Shown: positions 38,128 through 46,990 of the stretch, piece by piece
Position numbering within the stretch: the first letter of the stretch is position 1
Layout: each line of letters starts with the position of its first letter
From: Rhizobium pisi
GTDB taxonomy: Bacteria; Pseudomonadota; Alphaproteobacteria; Rhizobiales; Rhizobiaceae
NCBI RefSeq assembly: GCF_003938655.1
Contig: NZ_RJJT01000003.1
Location: 186,001 to 250,000 of the forward strand
DNA: 64,000 nucleotides
Direction of reading: 5' to 3'
Notes under the pieces: model-generated
What the model was told of the DNA's origin: nothing
Database searches by the model: none
The model's input: only the letters and a program-made list of their open reading frames with translations
Position numbers and translations under genes: made by a program

Positions 38128-38790
38128 TCACCTCGGAACGGCAAGCCGGCGCTCGACGACGCGCATCAGCGCGGCGAGCACGGAGCAGGTTACGACATAG
38201 AGGCCGGAGGCGACGATCCAGGTTTCGATGACGCGGAAGGTCTCGACGTTGATCTTGCGTGCCTCGAAGGTGAGTTCGGGCACCGCGATCGCGGCGGCGA
38301 GCGAGGTGTCCTTGAACAGCGAGATGATCGTCGAAGACAGCGAAGGCAGGACATTGCGCAGCATCAACGGGGTGATGATCGAGACGCGGATCTGCATCGG
38401 CGTCAGGCCGATCGCAAGGCCCGCCTCCGTCAAGCCTTTCGGAATGGAGAGCAGTCCCGCCCGGAACACCTCGGCCAGATAGGCGCCGGAGTAGATCGAC
38501 AGCACCGCGATGAAGCTCTGGATCTTGCCCATCCGCACGCCAAGCTGCGGCAACGCGAAGAAGGCGAAAAGAACGAGAACCAGGATCGGCAGGTTGCGGA
38601 TGATCGTGACGTAGAGCGCTGCCGGGCGCTGCAGCCATCCGCTTTTCGAGGTCAGCGCAAAGGCAACGATGAGGCCGATCGCAGCGCCGATGAGGATGGA
38701 AATGAAAGCCAGGCCGAGGCTGAGCAGCAAACCTTCGAGCAACTGGTCGAAGCTGCGCCAGACGGCGGCGAAATTGAGCGTATAACCCAT
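38128..38790 (-). CDS. Polar amino-acid ABC transporter permease (first)
   Basis: A 220-residue permease paralogous to its neighbour. It shows IIRNLPILVLVLFAFFALP and the EAA loop EVFRAGLLSIPKGLTEAGLAIGLTPMQI. Together the two permeases form the heterodimeric channel. The start at 38790 (MGYTLNFA) is preferred over one five codons upstream. A strong hairpin separates it from the binding-protein gene. Confidence 0.92.
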   Translation of the reverse strand: MGYTLNFAAVWRSFDQLLEGLLLSLGLAFISILIGAAIGLIVAFALTSKSGWLQRPAALYVTIIRNLPILVLVLFAFFALPQLGVRMGKIQSFIAVLSIYSGAYLAEVFRAGLLSIPKGLTEAGLAIGLTPMQIRVSIITPLMLRNVLPSLSSTIISLFKDTSLAAAIAVPELTFEARKINVETFRVIETWIVASGLYVVTCSVLAALMRVVERRLAVPR

Positions 38791-38881
38791 GGCGCAATCC
38801 TGCAATCAAGGGTGAAGAACGGGCGGAAGGAAACCTGCCTGGCAGGAAGCCCGCCTGGGCAGGAGACCTTCCGGGGATGTA

Positions 38882-38914
38882 GGCCTCCGGAGGGGAGATT
38901 TCCCCGGAGGCCTC
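38882..38914 (-). terminator. Intra-operon hairpin after the binding-protein gene
   Basis: A perfect 10-base inverted repeat (AGGCCTCCGG with CCGGAGGCCT), with a further GGGGA/TCCCC pairing inside, lies 18 bases after the binding-protein stop. There is no T run. In ABC operons such structures commonly protect the binding-protein mRNA and reduce read-through into the permeases. Confidence 0.6.
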
Positions 38915-38931
38915 TTCCGTCCCAGGCGACC

Positions 38932-39780
38932 TTACTTGAATTCGACGGGGAAGCCGATCTGGGGTGGCGTCAGATCCTTGCCGAACCAGGTCTTGAACGA
39001 CTTGGCGTAGAAGTCGAATTCGACGCCGGTCATCGCCTCGTGCAGAGCCGTGTTGACGAAATTCAGCCAGTCCTGATCGCCGCGCTTGACGCCGCAGGCA
39101 TAGGTTTGCGGGTTCCAGCCGTAGCCAGCATCCTTATAGCGGCCGGGGTTCTGCGTCATGTACCAGGCGAGCGACGACTGGTCGGTCGCCACAGCGTCGG
39201 CGCGGCCCGATTCCAGCGCCTGATAGATCAGGTCGACGGATTCATACTGGTCAACGGTCGCTTCCGGCAGGGCGGCATGCACCATGGTTTCGGCATAGAC
39301 ATTCTGCAGCACCGACACCGTGACGGACGAACCGGCAGCCTTCAGCGCGGCATAGTCGGCATATTTGCCGTCGGACTTCAGCATCAGGCCGACACCCTCG
39401 CGATAATAGGGGATGGTGAAGGCGATCTGCTGCGCGCGTTCGCCGGTTACGGTCATGAACTGGCAGGTGATATCCACCTTGTCGGTGGTGATGTTGGGAA
39501 TGCGGGCGTCGGACGACTGGTTGACGAACTCGATCTTCTCGGGATCGCCGAACAGCGCCTTGGCGACGATGCGGCCCATATCGATGTCGAAGCCCTGAAG
39601 CTTGTCATCCGCGCTCTTGAAGTGCCACGGCGCGTTGGTGCTGCCGGTGCCCATGACGAGATGGCCGCGGGCCAGCACCTCATCGAGCTTGCTCTTGGCC
39701 TCCTCAGCGGCGGCAGGCATGGCGGAAAGAACGAGAGCGGTTGCCAGCGAAAGCGCGCTGGTGCGGAGCGAGACGGTCAT
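38932..39780 (-). CDS. Polar amino-acid ABC transporter, periplasmic binding protein
   Basis: A 282-residue solute-binding protein (family 3). A signal peptide ends at AMPAAA (cleavage near residue 25). The mature protein carries GSTNAPWHFKSADDKLQGFDIDMGRIVAKALFG and RIPNITTDKVDITCQFMTVTGER, typical of glutamate/aspartate-type binders. It is the first gene of the operon. The upstream region has a perfect TCCAATA-TATTGGA operator. Confidence 0.92.
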   Translation of the reverse strand: MTVSLRTSALSLATALVLSAMPAAAEEAKSKLDEVLARGHLVMGTGSTNAPWHFKSADDKLQGFDIDMGRIVAKALFGDPEKIEFVNQSSDARIPNITTDKVDITCQFMTVTGERAQQIAFTIPYYREGVGLMLKSDGKYADYAALKAAGSSVTVSVLQNVYAETMVHAALPEATVDQYESVDLIYQALESGRADAVATDQSSLAWYMTQNPGRYKDAGYGWNPQTYACGVKRGDQDWLNFVNTALHEAMTGVEFDFYAKSFKTWFGKDLTPPQIGFPVEFK

Positions 39781-39813
39781 GATGGTTCCCCTTGTTTGAC
39801 GCTCTGAATTTGA

Positions 39814-39847
39814 TCCAATATATTGGACACGTGTCTTGTTTATTGGA
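39814..39847. promoter_or_regulatory. Palindromic operator upstream of the amino-acid ABC operon
   Basis: A perfect 14-base palindrome, TCCAATATATTGGA (39814-39827), lies 34 bases upstream of the binding-protein start, and a second TATTGGA half-site occurs at 39841-39847. TNG-type palindromes of this size are typical of GntR/FadR regulators, but no such gene is adjacent. About 240 bases separate it from the divergent FAD-oxidase gene, so it may serve both. Confidence 0.65.
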
Positions 39848-40087
39848 TTTGCATATCGAGCGACATCACCGGTGACTTGTCAATAGGCAGGTCCAAGAAA
39901 AAGGCATGGGGAGGAAGCGGTCCAGCGAACGGACAGGCCGCGCGCCCGGAAGGGGCTGGGCGCGTATAACAAAGGGGGAATGAAATCTTCTCCTAATCTT
40001 AACTGGACAGCAGCTTTGACTTGCCGCATACCCGGCCTATCTGCGGGAATAGATGGGCATCCGTGGAATGGCAGGGAGATCAAAGGG

Positions 40088-41500
40088 ATGGCGTTGAAGG
40101 ACGCGAAAGCCGGGGTACGCAACGAGGCGGGGATCTCAGCCGTGCTCGGCATTCTCAAGCAGAGCTTCGGCGAGCGCTTCCAGACCGGCCAGTCCTTCCG
40201 GGCCCAGCATGCCCATACGACGACCTATATTCCCGCGCAGCTCCCCGATGGCGTGCTCTTTGCCGAGAGTGCCGAGGATGTGAAGGCGGCGGTCAGGGTC
40301 TGTGCCGCCCATAAGGTGCCGGTGATCGGCTTCGGCGTCGGTACGTCGCTGGAGGGCCAGGTCAACGCCGCCAATGGCGGGATTTCGATCGATTTCAGCC
40401 GTATGAACCGGGTGCTCGAAGTCAATCCCGAAGATCTCGACTGCACGGTCGAGCCCGGGGTGACGCGCGAGGCGCTGAACATCCACCTGCGCGATACCGG
40501 CCTGTTCTTCCCGATCGATCCAGGCGCCAACGCCTCGATCGGCGGCATGGCTTCGACGCGGGCCTCCGGCACCAATGCCGTGCGCTACGGCACGATGAAA
40601 GACAATGTGCTCGCCGTCACCGCGGTCACCGCCAATGGCGAGGAGATCCGCACCGCCCGGCGCGCCCGCAAATCCTCGGCCGGCTACGACATGACGCGGC
40701 TTTTCGTCGGTGCGGAGGGCACGCTCGGCATCCTGACCTCGGTGACGCTGCGCCTGCAGGCGATCCCGCAGAAGATCGCCGGCGGGGCCTGCGCCTTTCC
40801 GAGCATCAAGGCCGCCTGCGACGCCGTCATCATGACGATCCAGATGGGCATTCCGGTGGCGCGCATCGAGCTGCTCGACACGATGCAGATGCGGGCCTGC
40901 AACGCCTATTCCGGGCTTTCCTACGCCGAAAGCCCGACGCTTTTCCTCGAGTTCCACGGCACCGACGAGACCGTGCCGCTGCAATCGGCGGGTTTTGCCG
41001 AGATCGCGGCGGAATGCGGCGGCGGCGAATTCCTGTGGACCGCCAATGCCGAGGAGCGAACGAAGCTCTGGAAGGCGCGCCACGACGCCTATTGGGCCGC
41101 GCGAGGGCTGGCGCCCGGGCTTGCCGCACTTTCGACCGATGTTTGTGTTCCGATATCGAGACTTGCCGATTGCGTTTCCGAAACGCAGGCGGATATCGAG
41201 GAGCATGGGCTGCTGGGCCCGATCGTCGGCCATGCCGGCGACGGGAATTTCCATGTGCTGCTGCTGTTCGACGACAAAAGCGCCGAGGACATCGCCAAGG
41301 CCGAGAGCTTCGTGGAGCGGCTCAGCCGCCGGGCGCTCGACATGGACGGGACATGCACCGGCGAACATGGAATCGGGCAGGGCAAGATGGCGTTCCTGGA
41401 ACAGGAGCTCGGCGGCACGGTGGATCTGATGCGACAGGTGAAGCGGGCGCTCGATCCGGACGATATCTTCAATCCCGGCAAGATTTTCCACCAAGGCTGA
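40088..41500 (+). CDS. FAD-linked oxidase (D-lactate dehydrogenase / GlcD family)
   Basis: A 470-residue flavoprotein oxidising a 2-hydroxy acid. The FAD-binding type 4 domain (about 50-230) contains VPVIGFGVGTSLEGQVNAANGGISIDFSRMN, PGANASIGGMASTRASGTNAVRYGTMKDNVL and GAEGTLGILTSVTLRL. The C-terminal domain has GHAGDGNFHVLLLFD and CTGEHGIGQGKM, which supply the metal-site and active-site His residues of D-lactate dehydrogenases. ATG 40088 has GGGAG upstream. It is divergent from the amino-acid transporter, suggesting a shared catabolic role. The exact substrate is not determined. Confidence 0.9.
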   Translation: MALKDAKAGVRNEAGISAVLGILKQSFGERFQTGQSFRAQHAHTTTYIPAQLPDGVLFAESAEDVKAAVRVCAAHKVPVIGFGVGTSLEGQVNAANGGISIDFSRMNRVLEVNPEDLDCTVEPGVTREALNIHLRDTGLFFPIDPGANASIGGMASTRASGTNAVRYGTMKDNVLAVTAVTANGEEIRTARRARKSSAGYDMTRLFVGAEGTLGILTSVTLRLQAIPQKIAGGACAFPSIKAACDAVIMTIQMGIPVARIELLDTMQMRACNAYSGLSYAESPTLFLEFHGTDETVPLQSAGFAEIAAECGGGEFLWTANAEERTKLWKARHDAYWAARGLAPGLAALSTDVCVPISRLADCVSETQADIEEHGLLGPIVGHAGDGNFHVLLLFDDKSAEDIAKAESFVERLSRRALDMDGTCTGEHGIGQGKMAFLEQELGGTVDLMRQVKRALDPDDIFNPGKIFHQG

Positions 41501-41560
41501 AAACGGAATATTCTCATGAACTTGGGCCTTGCTCTCGAATCCCGTTCTTCATTAAAGAGT

Positions 41561-41612
41561 TAGAGCATGATGTCGCCCGAAAACCGCTCACACTTTTCGG
41601 CACCATGCTCTA
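41561..41612. repeat. Short interspersed palindrome
   Basis: TAGAGCATG (41561-41569) pairs with CATGCTCTA (41604-41612), and inside CCGAAAA and TTTTCGG also pair. This type of roughly 50-base element recurs in Rhizobium intergenic regions. It follows the oxidase gene and may act as its transcript-end hairpin. Confidence 0.65.
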
Positions 41613-41649
41613 GTGTCGGCAACAGAATCCCGAATGGAGAATCCTTGCA

Positions 41650-44600
41650 TTGGTAGGCCGGTTCCTCGTCTTTCTGGGGGGAGTGATCGTCGCGGCGCTC
41701 TTTGTGGCGCTGCTTGCGCCGCTGTTCATCGACTGGACGGATTTCCGCAAGAATTTCGAGGACCAGGCAAGCCGCATCATCGGCAAGAAAGTCACCGTCC
41801 ACGGCACGGTGGATGCCCGCCTGCTGCCCTTTCCCTCGGTCACGCTGCACGACGTGCGCGTCGGCCAGGAGGCGGACGGCACGCCGATCGTCAAGATCGA
41901 GCAGTTCTCCATGGATGCCGAGCTTGCGCCTTTCCTGTCGGGCGAGGCGCTGATCTTCGACATGCGCGTCGTCAAGCCGAAGGTGCGCCTGAGATTGCTG
42001 AAAGACGGCACGCTTGACTGGATGCGCGGCAGCCGCCCGGAAATACCGGCAAAGACCGTCGTTCTCGAAAACGTGCATGTCAGCGGCGGCGAGGTCGAGT
42101 TCATCGACGACCAGTCGGGCCGCTCGCGCCACATCACTGGCCTCGATGCGGAAATGTCGGCCAAGTCGTTGGCCGGCCCCTGGCGCATCGAGGGTGATGC
42201 AGCGCTCGACGGCGAGCACGGCAATTTTTCGATTTCCAGCAGCCAGCCGGACGAGAAGGGCGCGCTGCGCGTGCGCACGAAGCTCTCGCCGGACAAGCAC
42301 CCTGTCAGCGTCGATCTCGACGGCGAACTGAAGCTCGTCGACAGCAAGCCGAATTATCAAGGCCAGCTTTCGGCAGCGATCGAAAACGGCAACAGCGCCA
42401 AGCCCGCCGACAAACGTGTTCAACCACCGCGCGTCAAGGGCCGCTTCGAGCTCACCAACGAACGCATCCGCATCCCCGAATACCGGATGGAGATCGGCTC
42501 GACCGACGATCCCTATGTCATTACAGGCGAGGCGACGCTCGATACCGGCAATGCGCCGGTATTCCTGCTGACCGCCGACGGACAGCAGATCGACGTCAAC
42601 CGCATCGGCAATCAGGGCGAGTCCGGCAAGACCACGCGCGATGCGGCGGTTTCGGCGCGCGAGCGGCTGAGTTCGCTGATCGATATCGTCGGGCAGGTGC
42701 CGATCCCGCAGGTGCCGGGCAAGGCAAGCGTCAAGCTGCCGGCGATCGTCGCCGGCGATACGACGCTGCGCGATGTGCAGCTGGAGCTTGAGCCGGCCGG
42801 CACGGGCTGGATGATCGACAGCGCCACCGGCACGCTGCCGGGGCGCACTCAGGTGGAAGGCAAGGGCAAGCTCCTGCTCAAGGGCGACCCCTCGTTCAAC
42901 GGGCAGATCGTGGTGGCCTCCAGCCAGCCGACCGGGCTTGCCTCCTGGCTTGCGGGCTCGGTCGATCCGGCCATCCGGCAATTGCGGCAGGCGGGCTTTT
43001 CGGCCAATGTCAGCCTGACCCACGAATTGCAGCGTTTCGAAAATCTCGAAGTCGCCATCGGTCCGGCGACGCTGAAGGGGCGGCTGGAGCGGCAGGCGAT
43101 CTCCGGCCAGACACCGACATTGTCGGTGGCGCTGAACGGCGATACGCTCGATCTCGATGCGCTGCAGGCGCTGACCGGTCTGCTGATCGGACAGGATGCC
43201 GGCGACAATGTGCTCGACCACAAGATTGCCGCCCAGCTCAAGGCCGACAAATTCAATGCCTTCGGCGTCAGTGCCGAGAATGTCGAAACCACGTTTACGA
43301 TCGCCGACGGCGCGCTCGCCGTCGACCGGCTGTCGATTAAGAATATCGCGGGCGCCGAGCTGACGGCGACGGGCAGGGCGGAAGGCTCGCTGCTCGACTA
43401 TAAGGGCACCGGCGAGATCACCTTCAAATCGGCCGATCCCGGCGGCTTCTTCACCATGCTGCGCGAGCACCTGCCACATCATCCCGTGCTCGACCGGCTG
43501 GTGCGCAATGCCGGCTGGTACGGCAATACGGCGCTGCGTGGCGCGCTGACGCTCGGCGGCGACGAGGGCAATGCGCTGACGGTGACGCTTGCGGGCGTCT
43601 CGAACGGCAGCCGCGTCAACCTGGACTACCGCATGTCTGATCTCCTGGCGCTGACCGGCAACGGCACGACCAGCCTGGAGGCGACGCTGGAAAATGCCGT
43701 GCCGTCCGTCCTGTTCGGCCAGGCCGGGCTCGATCCGCTGCCGGTCGATGTTGGCGCCAACGGTCGTTTGACGCTCAAGGTGCAGGCATCGGGCAACGAC
43801 CCCGCCGACGCGGCGCTGACCTTTGCCACCGACCGGACCTCGTTCACCGCCAACGGCAAGGTCGATGTGCGGCCGGAAAGCTTCATGAACGGGAAGATCG
43901 CGCTTTCGCTCGACAGCACCGATATCGACCCCTACCTCATCATGAACGGCATCGCTCTGCCGCAGACCGGGGCAGGGCTGCCTTTCGGCCTGCAGGCCAA
44001 AGCCGCCGTCGACGGCGACAAAATCGTCTTTTCCGATCTCAAGGGCCATGCGGCGGATAATGAATTTTCGGGCGCGCTGACCTTCGACCGGAAGGCGGCG
44101 AAGACGACGGCAAACGGCGAACTGACGCTTGCCGAGGCCGATGTCGGCTGGCTCGGCGAAGCGGTGTTCGGCCAGATCATCGATCCTGCCAAAGGCACGC
44201 TGACGACGGCGCCGCTGGGGCTGCCGATCTTCAAGGATCTCGACGTCAACGTGAAGGTCTCGGCCAAGCAGTTCTGGCCCGGCCTGCCGGAAACGGCGGT
44301 TTCCGACTTCACCAGCAACGTCGCCTATAAGGGCGACGAGCTGCAGCTCAACGACATGGCCGGCACCTGGGACGGAGGCAAGCTTTCCGGCAACCTGCTC
44401 CTCACCAATGCCGACGGCACCGGCTTCCTGCAGACGAAGCTTTCGCTTACCGATTCCGACCTTGCCGGCGTCGTCTGGCTGCGCGACGGCGCGCCGATCG
44501 CCAACGGCAAATTCGGCCTATCGCTGTCGATGGAGGCTTCGGGCAAGACGATTGGCGAGATCGCCAGTTCGCTCAACGGCTCGGGCGAACTGAAGCTCGG

Positions 44601-45354
44601 CGAGACCAGCATACGCGGGCTGAACCTTGCCATCCTGCCGCCTTTGCTTGCCGCAACCGATACGATGCAGGAGCAGATCACCGCCGGCAAGGTGCATCCG
44701 ATTATCGAGACGCTGCTCAGCAACGGCGAGGCTAAGCTGCCGCCACTCGGCATTCCCTTCAACGTCACGGACGGGACGCTGAGAGTGCAGAATGTCGCCA
44801 TCGCCAACGATCTTGCCCATATCAGCGCCGATGCGCAGATCGCGCTGCCGGAGGAGCGGATCAGCGCGACGCTCGGCGTCGGGTTCAACCCGGGCCAGGA
44901 GGCGCTTTCCGGCGCCGAGCCGGCGCTCAGGCTGAATTTTTCCGGCATGCTGCCGTCGCCCGGCAAGACGATGGATGTGACCGATATCACCAGCTACCTG
45001 TCGCTGCGCGCCTTCGAGCGCGAGCGCCGCCGTGTCGAACGGCTGCAGGCGATCGTGCTGGAAAAACAGCGGCTGCGCCGCGAGGTCGCGCTCTACCGCT
45101 TCAACGCCGCCGAGCGCGTCAAGGCGGCGGAGATCGAACGGCAGCGGCAGGCGGAGGAAGAGCGCCTGCGCGCGCTGGCGCAGCAGGCGGCCGAAGAGAA
45201 GGCTGCCGCCGATGCCCGCGCGGCAGCCGAGGCGAAGGCCAAGGCGGATGCTGATGCGAGGGCAGCAGCCGACGCGGAAGCGGCGCGGCGCAGCGGGCAG
45301 GGCCAGCCCGGTCCGCTCAATTTCGACCAGGTGCCGGGCGTTCAGGCGCAATAA
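41650..45354 (+). CDS. Large AsmA family protein
   Basis: A 1234-residue envelope protein. A single N-terminal membrane anchor (about 4-26) precedes an AsmA N-terminal domain (GKKVTVHGTVDARLLPFPSVTLHDVRVGQ). A long beta-rich body follows, then the conserved AsmA C-terminal region (about 900-1120). The last 120 residues are an Ala/Glu/Arg-rich coiled coil resembling TolA. AsmA-like proteins are proposed to carry phospholipids between the membranes. The start is TTG 41650 with GGAG ten bases upstream; the ATG at 41634 is out of frame. Confidence 0.88.
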   Translation: MVGRFLVFLGGVIVAALFVALLAPLFIDWTDFRKNFEDQASRIIGKKVTVHGTVDARLLPFPSVTLHDVRVGQEADGTPIVKIEQFSMDAELAPFLSGEALIFDMRVVKPKVRLRLLKDGTLDWMRGSRPEIPAKTVVLENVHVSGGEVEFIDDQSGRSRHITGLDAEMSAKSLAGPWRIEGDAALDGEHGNFSISSSQPDEKGALRVRTKLSPDKHPVSVDLDGELKLVDSKPNYQGQLSAAIENGNSAKPADKRVQPPRVKGRFELTNERIRIPEYRMEIGSTDDPYVITGEATLDTGNAPVFLLTADGQQIDVNRIGNQGESGKTTRDAAVSARERLSSLIDIVGQVPIPQVPGKASVKLPAIVAGDTTLRDVQLELEPAGTGWMIDSATGTLPGRTQVEGKGKLLLKGDPSFNGQIVVASSQPTGLASWLAGSVDPAIRQLRQAGFSANVSLTHELQRFENLEVAIGPATLKGRLERQAISGQTPTLSVALNGDTLDLDALQALTGLLIGQDAGDNVLDHKIAAQLKADKFNAFGVSAENVETTFTIADGALAVDRLSIKNIAGAELTATGRAEGSLLDYKGTGEITFKSADPGGFFTMLREHLPHHPVLDRLVRNAGWYGNTALRGALTLGGDEGNALTVTLAGVSNGSRVNLDYRMSDLLALTGNGTTSLEATLENAVPSVLFGQAGLDPLPVDVGANGRLTLKVQASGNDPADAALTFATDRTSFTANGKVDVRPESFMNGKIALSLDSTDIDPYLIMNGIALPQTGAGLPFGLQAKAAVDGDKIVFSDLKGHAADNEFSGALTFDRKAAKTTANGELTLAEADVGWLGEAVFGQIIDPAKGTLTTAPLGLPIFKDLDVNVKVSAKQFWPGLPETAVSDFTSNVAYKGDELQLNDMAGTWDGGKLSGNLLLTNADGTGFLQTKLSLTDSDLAGVVWLRDGAPIANGKFGLSLSMEASGKTIGEIASSLNGSGELKLGETSIRGLNLAILPPLLAATDTMQEQITAGKVHPIIETLLSNGEAKLPPLGIPFNVTDGTLRVQNVAIANDLAHISADAQIALPEERISATLGVGFNPGQEALSGAEPALRLNFSGMLPSPGKTMDVTDITSYLSLRAFERERRRVERLQAIVLEKQRLRREVALYRFNAAERVKAAEIERQRQAEEERLRALAQQAAEEKAAADARAAAEAKAKADADARAAADAEAARRSGQGQPGPLNFDQVPGVQAQ

Positions 45355-45375
45355 CAGCGCGCACGAGAATCCGAT

Positions 45376-45645
45376 TCAAGCGACAGGCTTCAAGCCCTTG
45401 TTTTCATGCATGCCGTCGCTCACGGCTGGGCGGCCGCTGCCGTCCTTCGCCCAGGCAAGCACATGAAGCCGCAGCGCCGAGGAGAGGTTGCTGTCCGGCG
45501 GCCGGTGGTCGTCGATCTCGGAAATCAGCGCGGCAAGCGGCATCGAACGGCTTGCGGCGATCGTCTTCAGCTCGGCCCAGAATTCGTCCTCCAGCGAGAA
45601 GCTGGTGCGATGGCCGTGCAATGTCGCCGAATGCTTACGGATCAT
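45376..45645 (-). CDS. Ribbon-helix-helix domain protein
   Basis: An 89-residue protein. RKHSATLHGHRTSFSLEDEFWAELKTIAASRSMPLAALISEID fits the RHH_4 domain common in alphaproteobacteria, and SNLSSALRLHVLAWAK completes it. It is probably a small DNA-binding regulator. It lies on the reverse strand upstream-spaced from the DUF4169 and sspB genes, a grouping recurrent in rhizobia. The target is unknown. Confidence 0.83.
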   Translation of the reverse strand: MIRKHSATLHGHRTSFSLEDEFWAELKTIAASRSMPLAALISEIDDHRPPDSNLSSALRLHVLAWAKDGSGRPAVSDGMHENKGLKPVA

Positions 45646-45803
45646 GAAGCGGCGTCTCGGTTGAGTTTTTCGCGGATTGATTCAAGGAAACTGCATAAGT
45701 GGTTGATCGCAGATTCCATTCCGGCTCTTCAAGTTTTGCTTGAGGGCTTGCAGCGTGGCGTGTCTTTCAGGCGTGCAAAGACACTGCCTTTCGGGCCGAT
45801 GGG
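45646..45803. other. Short intergenic region
   Basis: About 158 bases between two reverse-strand small genes. I see no gene; no strong terminator or promoter stands out. Confidence 0.4.
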
Positions 45804-45998
45804 TCAGGCACCGTCGTCATCCATTTCGATCCGGCCGGCAAGATGGGCCTTGTCGGCCTTCTCGTTCAGGGCGTGGGTGAGCTGCTTCTCGGCCTTGGTG
45901 CGCCCGAAGGAAATGCGGTTCTGCTCGGCCTGCTTCTCCTTTTCGGAGCGAGCCTGCTTCTTGCGGAACTGGCGCAGATTGACGATTTCGGCGCTCAT
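45804..45998 (-). CDS. DUF4169 family small protein
   Basis: A 64-residue, highly charged helical protein matching DUF4169: MSAEIVNLRQFRKKQARSEKEKQAEQNRISFGRTKAEK at the start. The function is unknown. The ATG at 45998 follows the sspB stop by 49 bases on the same strand, so both may be on one transcript. A longer frame upstream of this ATG overlaps sspB and is not the real start. Confidence 0.82.
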   Translation of the reverse strand: MSAEIVNLRQFRKKQARSEKEKQAEQNRISFGRTKAEKQLTHALNEKADKAHLAGRIEMDDDGA

Positions 45999-46047
45999 GT
46001 GGTGCCTGTCTTCCTCATGAAAAAGGGAGGCTCGGCCTCCCTTGAAA

Positions 46048-46560
46048 TCACTGCTTTTTGCGGAAGGAGTCGAGCGAGACGACGGAGCCCGGTTTCTTCT
46101 CCTCGCCGTCCGCGGGCTTTGCCGCGGCGTCGTCGGGCTTTCCGGCTGCATCCACCGGATAGGCGGTGATTTCGCCTGATGGTAGCTCTTCGCCGTCGAC
46201 GAGCGGCACGTCGAATTCGAGCTCGAAATTGACGGAAGGATCATAGAAGCCGCGGATGGCATTGAACGGGATGACCAGCTTCTCAGGAACGTCGGAGAAG
46301 GAAAGGCCGATCTCGAAATGCGTCTCGGTGATCTTCAGGTCCCAGAACTGGTGCTGGATGACGATGGTCATCTGCTCGGGATATTTCGACTTCAGGTGCT
46401 GCGAGATGCGTACGCCGGCCGCACCGGTGAGGAAAGTGATGAAGAAATGATGGTCGCCGGGCAGACGGCCCGTCGTTCCTACCTCCGCCAAAACCTTGCG
46501 GATGACGCCGCGAAGTGCATCCTGCGCCAGAATGTCGTAGCGGATATGATCCTGCCCCAT
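46048..46560 (-). CDS. sspB: ClpXP protease adaptor SspB (alphaproteobacterial type)
   Basis: A 170-residue adaptor that tethers tmRNA-tagged proteins to ClpX. The N-terminal substrate-binding fold (about 1-125) includes HHFFITFLTGAAGVRISQHLKSKYPEQMTIVIQHQFWDL and LVIPFNAIRGFYDPSVNFELEF. A flexible Ala/Asp/Lys linker leads to a C-terminal VVSLDSFRKKQ, which fits the ClpX-docking motif. It lies directly downstream of the tmRNA gene on the same strand, linking tag and adaptor. Confidence 0.92.
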   Translation of the reverse strand: MGQDHIRYDILAQDALRGVIRKVLAEVGTTGRLPGDHHFFITFLTGAAGVRISQHLKSKYPEQMTIVIQHQFWDLKITETHFEIGLSFSDVPEKLVIPFNAIRGFYDPSVNFELEFDVPLVDGEELPSGEITAYPVDAAGKPDDAAAKPADGEEKKPGSVVSLDSFRKKQ

Positions 46561-46689
46561 GCTTTTCCTGTCTTTCGTCGGTTCTAAAGTCTTTTCACAA
46601 GGTATATGCCACGTTCAGGCGCCTTGGGAAAGTCCGGAGCCGAGTCACGCTAATAACGAGCATACATGATTATTGCGGCAGGGAGAAGG

Positions 46690-46990
46690 TGAAGGCTTCT
46701 GTTGCCAGGTGCCTTCGGACCCCGCCTAGAGGTGCGAACCACTAGGACTTTGATTGAAGTGTCACACCGCGATTAAGCAGCGAGACGAGCTTCCGCATAG
46801 TTGTCGTTTGCAACTACAATTTTAGCCCGATAACGGCGGTACAATGCCGAGCAAAAAGACGATCTTTACACCCTTGTCGATCCTGTTTCGCCCCCATCAA
46901 AAGCCGGCCTTCAAGACCGCCGGTTTTTGGTGGAGGCGCCGGGTACCGCCCCCGGGTCCAATAGGTTTATTACACCGCTCATTTATCGCC
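46690..46990 (-). ncRNA. ssrA: Transfer-messenger RNA, permuted two-piece type
   Basis: Read on the reverse strand, the acceptor piece ends CGCCTCC-A-CCA (46938-46928). After a 32-base excised spacer (46896-46927), the coding piece begins GGGGGCG (46895-46889), complementary to CGCCTCC with one G-U pair, so the acceptor stem forms between the two pieces. The tag reading frame (46811-46773) encodes ANDNYAEARLAA and a TAA stop, very close to known tags. A GAAGGC/GCCTTC hairpin marks the distal part of the coding piece. A CTATAT at 47024-47019 may be the -10. Outer ends are approximate. tmRNA rescues stalled ribosomes. Confidence 0.95.
46773..46811 (-). other. tmRNA proteolysis-tag reading frame
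   Basis: Twelve codons plus TAA, starting with the resume codon GCA, encode ANDNYAEARLAA. With the alanine carried by the tRNA-like part the full tag starts AANDNYAE and ends LAA, matching the ClpX-recognised C terminus and the SspB-binding N-terminal part. Confidence 0.95.

Noticed and set aside
41560..44049. An 829-codon reverse-strand open frame opposite the AsmA gene.
   Set aside because: No domain or ribosome site, His/Arg/Gln-rich antisense composition, and the AsmA frame is clearly the coding one.
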